Shown: positions 60,965 to 64,000 of the stretch, one piece after another
Layout of the letters: every line of letters starts with the position of its first letter
How positions within the stretch are numbered: position 1 is the stretch's first letter
DNA from: Blastomyces gilchristii SLH14081
Taxonomy: Eukaryota; Ascomycota; Eurotiomycetes; Onygenales; Ajellomycetaceae
Assembly (NCBI RefSeq): GCF_000003855.2
Contig: NW_003101682.1
Location: 2,542,525-2,606,524, forward strand
DNA: 64,000 nt
Reading direction: 5' to 3'
The notes under the pieces: model-generated
The model's input: the letters and a program-made list of their open reading frames with translations, nothing else
Database searches by the model: none
What the model was told of the DNA's origin: nothing
Position numbers and translations under genes: made by a program

Positions 60965-61341
60965 TATATAAACTTTTAAATACTTAGTATTTAATTACTC
61001 TGAAATTTTAACTCTTAAATATCAGATAATTAATAACAGTGTTTCTCAGATTATAACTAATCTGTAAATCTCAATTCATAAGTTCAGTAATATAGTTAAT
61101 GAGAGTGATATAACTAGAAATAAAGACTATAAAAGAAACTTAATTCAGTTAATTTAAAAGAATTTTAATAGAAGTATCTATAATTTTCAATAGAAAATAA
61201 TACTGATAAATAAGATAATTTTTAAAATTAGTAATTATATAGATTGAATTCAGTGATATTACTAATATAATACTTGATTTTTTCAGTTTATAACTTATTT
61301 ATGATGATTTCATCATTCATTCATCATTATACTATGATTTA
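60965..61341. other. AT-rich border interval
   Basis: Follows the LINE A tail. No ORF, no repeat ends. CpG is absent until about 61,350, where composition changes sharply to that of the gene region. Confidence 0.5.
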
Positions 61342-61769
61342 CAGCTCAGTGACCGTGTTGCCAATTGAAATGATGGAACAACCATAATCCGGTCGTGTAA
61401 TAACCCTACGTTCTTCCGGTAAGGATGCCAGGTGATAAACTCACGTGACATGTTGTCTCCTTCGGACAATGGAGAGCCGCATTCAAGAAAACCTATCTTG
61501 AACTTCTCTCTCCCCCCATGCCCTAATTAATTGATATCTCAATCTCCTATCTCCTCCTTTCATCCATTCCTCTCTCCCTTCTGATTTGTACTGTACCTCT
61601 ATTACCTAATTACCCTCTCCTCCCTCTCTCTGTCACCGCAGGCAATTTCAAATAGTCCCCCAATCTAACCCCCGGACACCTCCCTTCTCCCCTCTCCCAC
61701 TTCCCACTTCACCCCGTTATCCGAATGAATAACATATATAATTAAAAGATAAGAAGGTTAGAACAGGAT
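61342..61769 (+). promoter_or_regulatory. Upstream region of the LCB1-type gene
   Basis: Normal-GC intergenic DNA with long pyrimidine-rich runs (CTTCTCTCTCCCCCC near 61,505; CCCTCTCCTCCCTCTC near 61,610; CCTCCCTTCTCCCC near 61,680), common in promoters of filamentous fungi. No TATA box is obvious. The repeat border is only about 400 bp upstream of the start codon. Confidence 0.5.
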
Positions 61770-63903
61770 ATGATGGACCTGCACGAAACCCAACGCCTCT
61801 TCCTCGAGTACCTGCACGATTTGAGCAACCAGTTCCACCGCGTGCCGGGCTCCGCCATCCTCCTGCGCTACATCAAGTCGTCGTACCAAAATGACCCCGT
61901 CCGCTCCGCCGTCGAGCTATTCTTGTTCCTCTTCGCGGTGAGATACCTGCTTGCGCCCAAGTATTCAACGAAGCCGAATTTCGTGCCGTTATCGGAGGAG
62001 GTTAGTTTTTTTTTTTTTTTTTTTTTTTTTTTGTTTTTTTTTTTTTTTTTTTTTTTTTTTTTGGCGCGTGGGGGAATTGCGGGTTAGGGGATGCAAGCTT
62101 GGTATGAGATGGGATATGGGATATTGATATTGGGTTGGTTGGGTTGGTTTCATTGTGCTAACTGGCTGGCTGGTTACATTGATGCGTTGCGGATATAGGA
62201 AATTGATGACCTGGTTGAGGACTGGACTCCGGAACCGCTTGTAACGGCTCCTTCAGCGCGGGATGAGGCGGAAGTGGAGAAACGGGTTGTGCTCGCTGGG
62301 TATGTGTTGTTCTCTTTTCATTTAATTTTTAAAAGAGCGAAATGCCAAAATAAAGACGATATTGTGACTCCATATACTACACACCGTGCTAACATTTTTT
62401 TTTCTGCTTTCAAAATAAACAGACCAACAGGCCCTAAGTCGAAACTCACCAACGGCCGCACCGTGATCAATCTCGCCTCTCACAACTTCTATAATCTTGT
62501 CACGAACGAAAACCTCAAGGAAAAAGCTATCCAGACCCTCCGCACATACGGCGTCGGCCCCTGCGGACCACCCGGCTTCTATGGAACACAAGACGTACAC
62601 ATGCGCACTGAGGCAGACATTGCGGCCGCCCTAGGCGTACCTGCCTGCATCGTCTACGCGCAAGCGTTCTCTACGATATCTAGTGTTATCCCGTCTTTTT
62701 CGAAGCGTGGTGATATCATTGTTGTGGATAAAGGAGTCAATTATGCGATTCGGAAGGGTATACAGATCTCGCGTAGCGCCGTGCGTTGGTATGAACATAA
62801 TGATATGGAGGATTTGGAACGGGTCTTGAACAAGATTACGAAGGAGCAGGCGAAGAAGCCCTTGACGAGAAGGTTTATTATTACCGAGGCGCTGTTTGAG
62901 AGCAGGGGGGATATGGTGGATTTACCGGCTATTGTGCGTCTCGCACTTTTCTGTCTACCTCTTTTCTTTTTGCCCCTTTTCATCCCTTGGTCTGCCGTTG
63001 TGACAAGCAAAGCAGCTGTAGAAGCTAACTTTTCATAATGAAAAGATCGAGCTTAAATTACGTTACAAATTCCGATTAGTCCTGGACGAGACCTGCTCGT
63101 TCGGCGTCCTGGGCCGCACCGGCCGCGGAATCACAGAACACCAAAACGTCGACGCGACAGAGGTTGATATGATCGTCGGCTCGCTGGCCGGGCCCCTTAT
63201 TGCTGGAGGCGGCTTCTGCGCTGGGTCAGAAGAAATTGTCCACCACCAGCGCATCTCCGCCAGCGCGTACTGCTACTCCGCCGCGCTTCCCGCCCTGCTG
63301 GCCACGACGGCTAGTGAAACCATCACCCTCTTGCAGAATAGTCCCGACCTTATCACGCAGCTGCGGGAGAATATCAAGGCGATGTGGGCCCAGCTGGATC
63401 CGCGGAGTGACTACGTCTACTGCACGTCTGCGCCGGAGAATCCGGTTATCCATCTCGTGCTGAAACCGGGTGTTGTCGCGGCGAAGAAGCTCTCCAATGA
63501 GGATCAGGTGGCTGTGATCCAGGATATTGTTGACGAGGTATGTTTCCTTCCCTCACATTCTTCGTCGTGTCTCCTCCGTTTAGCCTCTTTTTTATTCTTT
63601 CTCTTTCTTTTTCCTCCCCGCGCCTTTTCTTTTCTTTCTTCTCTTTTCTCTGCCAATTTAAATACCATTCACCTCATCCCAAGCCTAACCAACATATAAA
63701 ACGTTCCTCAGGCTCTCGCCAATGGCGTCCTCATCACCCGTTGTAAGGCCATCGAGGACGACGTGATTCCCAAGCGCATTGCAACTCCCGCCCCTCCTGC
63801 TCTCAAAGTAAGCTTAACGACAGGCATATCGCGGAAGGAGGTTGAGAAGGCGGGAACCGTAATCCGCCATGCTATTACGAAGGTTCTCAGACAGAGGCGA
63901 TGA
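61770..63903 (+). CDS. LCB1: Serine palmitoyltransferase subunit 1 (LCB1-type)
   Basis: Five exons: 61,770-62,000, 62,199-62,299, 62,423-62,933, 63,046-63,537, 63,712-63,903. These splice in frame to 508 aa, the usual family length; a second ATG at 61,773 is an equally good start. Partner subunit of the ER enzyme that condenses serine with palmitoyl-CoA, the first step of sphingolipid synthesis. A membrane segment lies near residues 47-62 (AVELFLFLFAVRYLL). The conserved YGVGPCGPPGFYGT holds Cys158, equivalent to the residue mutated in human SPTLC1 neuropathy. LDETCSFGVLGRTGRG holds Asp295. The PLP-binding Lys of the LCB2 subunit is absent, as expected for LCB1. Donors are GTTAGT, GTATGT, GTGCGT and GTATGT; introns are 112-198 bp, and intron 1 contains a T tract of over 50 bp. 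The gene appears intact. Confidence 0.95.
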
Positions 63904-64000
63904 TATTTGTTTCGAGGTGCGGCTGGCTTGGCTTTTATGGGGGCTTGGGGGCTTTCCAGCGTTCTTTTCTGATTTTCATGATGCTGGCTTTTTTTTTCTT
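63904..64000 (+). other. 3' flank of the LCB1-type gene
   Basis: Start of the 3' untranslated region or intergenic DNA; no polyadenylation signal identified before the window ends. Confidence 0.5.

Noticed and set aside
1..61341. CRISPR array, bacterial operon or prophage
   Set aside because: No regularly spaced repeats and no prokaryotic gene order; all signals are eukaryotic transposons.
1..61341. Telomere or centromere satellite
   Set aside because: No TTAGGG-type array or tandem satellite; a transposon-rich pericentromeric or dispersed AT-rich block remains possible but is not shown by sequence.
61350..61365. GTGACCGTGT near the border as a hAT end
   Set aside because: It resembles the inner part of the hAT terminus, but there is no TAGACTG end or 8-bp TSD.
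61770..62087. 105-codon ORF ending in a poly-Phe run
   Set aside because: Exon 1 of LCB1 read through into the T tract of intron 1.
62274..63038. 254-codon ORF as a complete protein
   Set aside because: It reads through introns 2 and 3; the spliced model restores the family sequence on both sides.

Overview
The window looks like a heterochromatic, AT-rich block of a filamentous ascomycete genome, ending at a sharp border with ordinary gene-bearing DNA. Positions 1-61,341 are almost entirely transposable elements that have been heavily mutated by C-to-T (G-to-A) transitions. Positions 61,342-64,000 have normal base composition and carry one intact five-exon gene, the LCB1-type subunit of serine palmitoyltransferase. 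The introns, the LCB1 sequence and the element families (Tad1-like LINE, chromodomain Ty3/gypsy elements, hAT) fit Pezizomycotina, probably Eurotiomycetes. I do not assign a genus.

The repeat block is a set of nested insertions, most of which can be proved from target-site duplications (TSDs). (1) An old gypsy element C (1-3305, resuming at 8952-10,189) was split by gypsy element A1 (3306-8946) and then by minus-strand gypsy A2 (10,195-18,858). A2 itself contains a tRNA-derived SINE (11,779-12,158) and a tRNA-headed SINE/LINE composite (14,022-16,633). (2) A second SINE lies at 19,127-19,510. Gypsy A3 (20,548-25,634) follows; it carries another composite and an internal deletion. (3) A degenerate stretch (25,640-30,110) holds a 506-bp non-autonomous hAT element and three unrecognised ORF relics. 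(4) LINE A (30,111-60,964) was split by gypsy A4 (31,494-37,247) and by the second LTR family B (40,750-59,879). Element B in turn contains LINE B (42,521-48,408) and, inside its right LTR, a 5.8-kb hAT transposon (53,606-59,370).

Reading frames are mostly kept while Trp codons have become TGA stops. The damage is therefore mainly transitions rather than indels. No element here looks able to move by itself: catalytic YLDD motifs are mostly YLDN, YLND or YLNN, and every gag, pol or transposase frame carries stops. The mutation pattern hits CpG and CpC hardest, and CpA dinucleotides remain common, which is unlike textbook Neurospora RIP.

The most interesting items are the two composite retrotransposons (a tRNA-like head, a shared unknown body end, and a LINE 3' part truncated at a different point in each copy), the SINE family that shares the LINE's (AAT)n tail, and a roughly 20-nt motif that recurs in candidate introns of the hAT element. 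All coordinates of degenerate coding regions are approximate unless they rest on LTR ends or TSDs.
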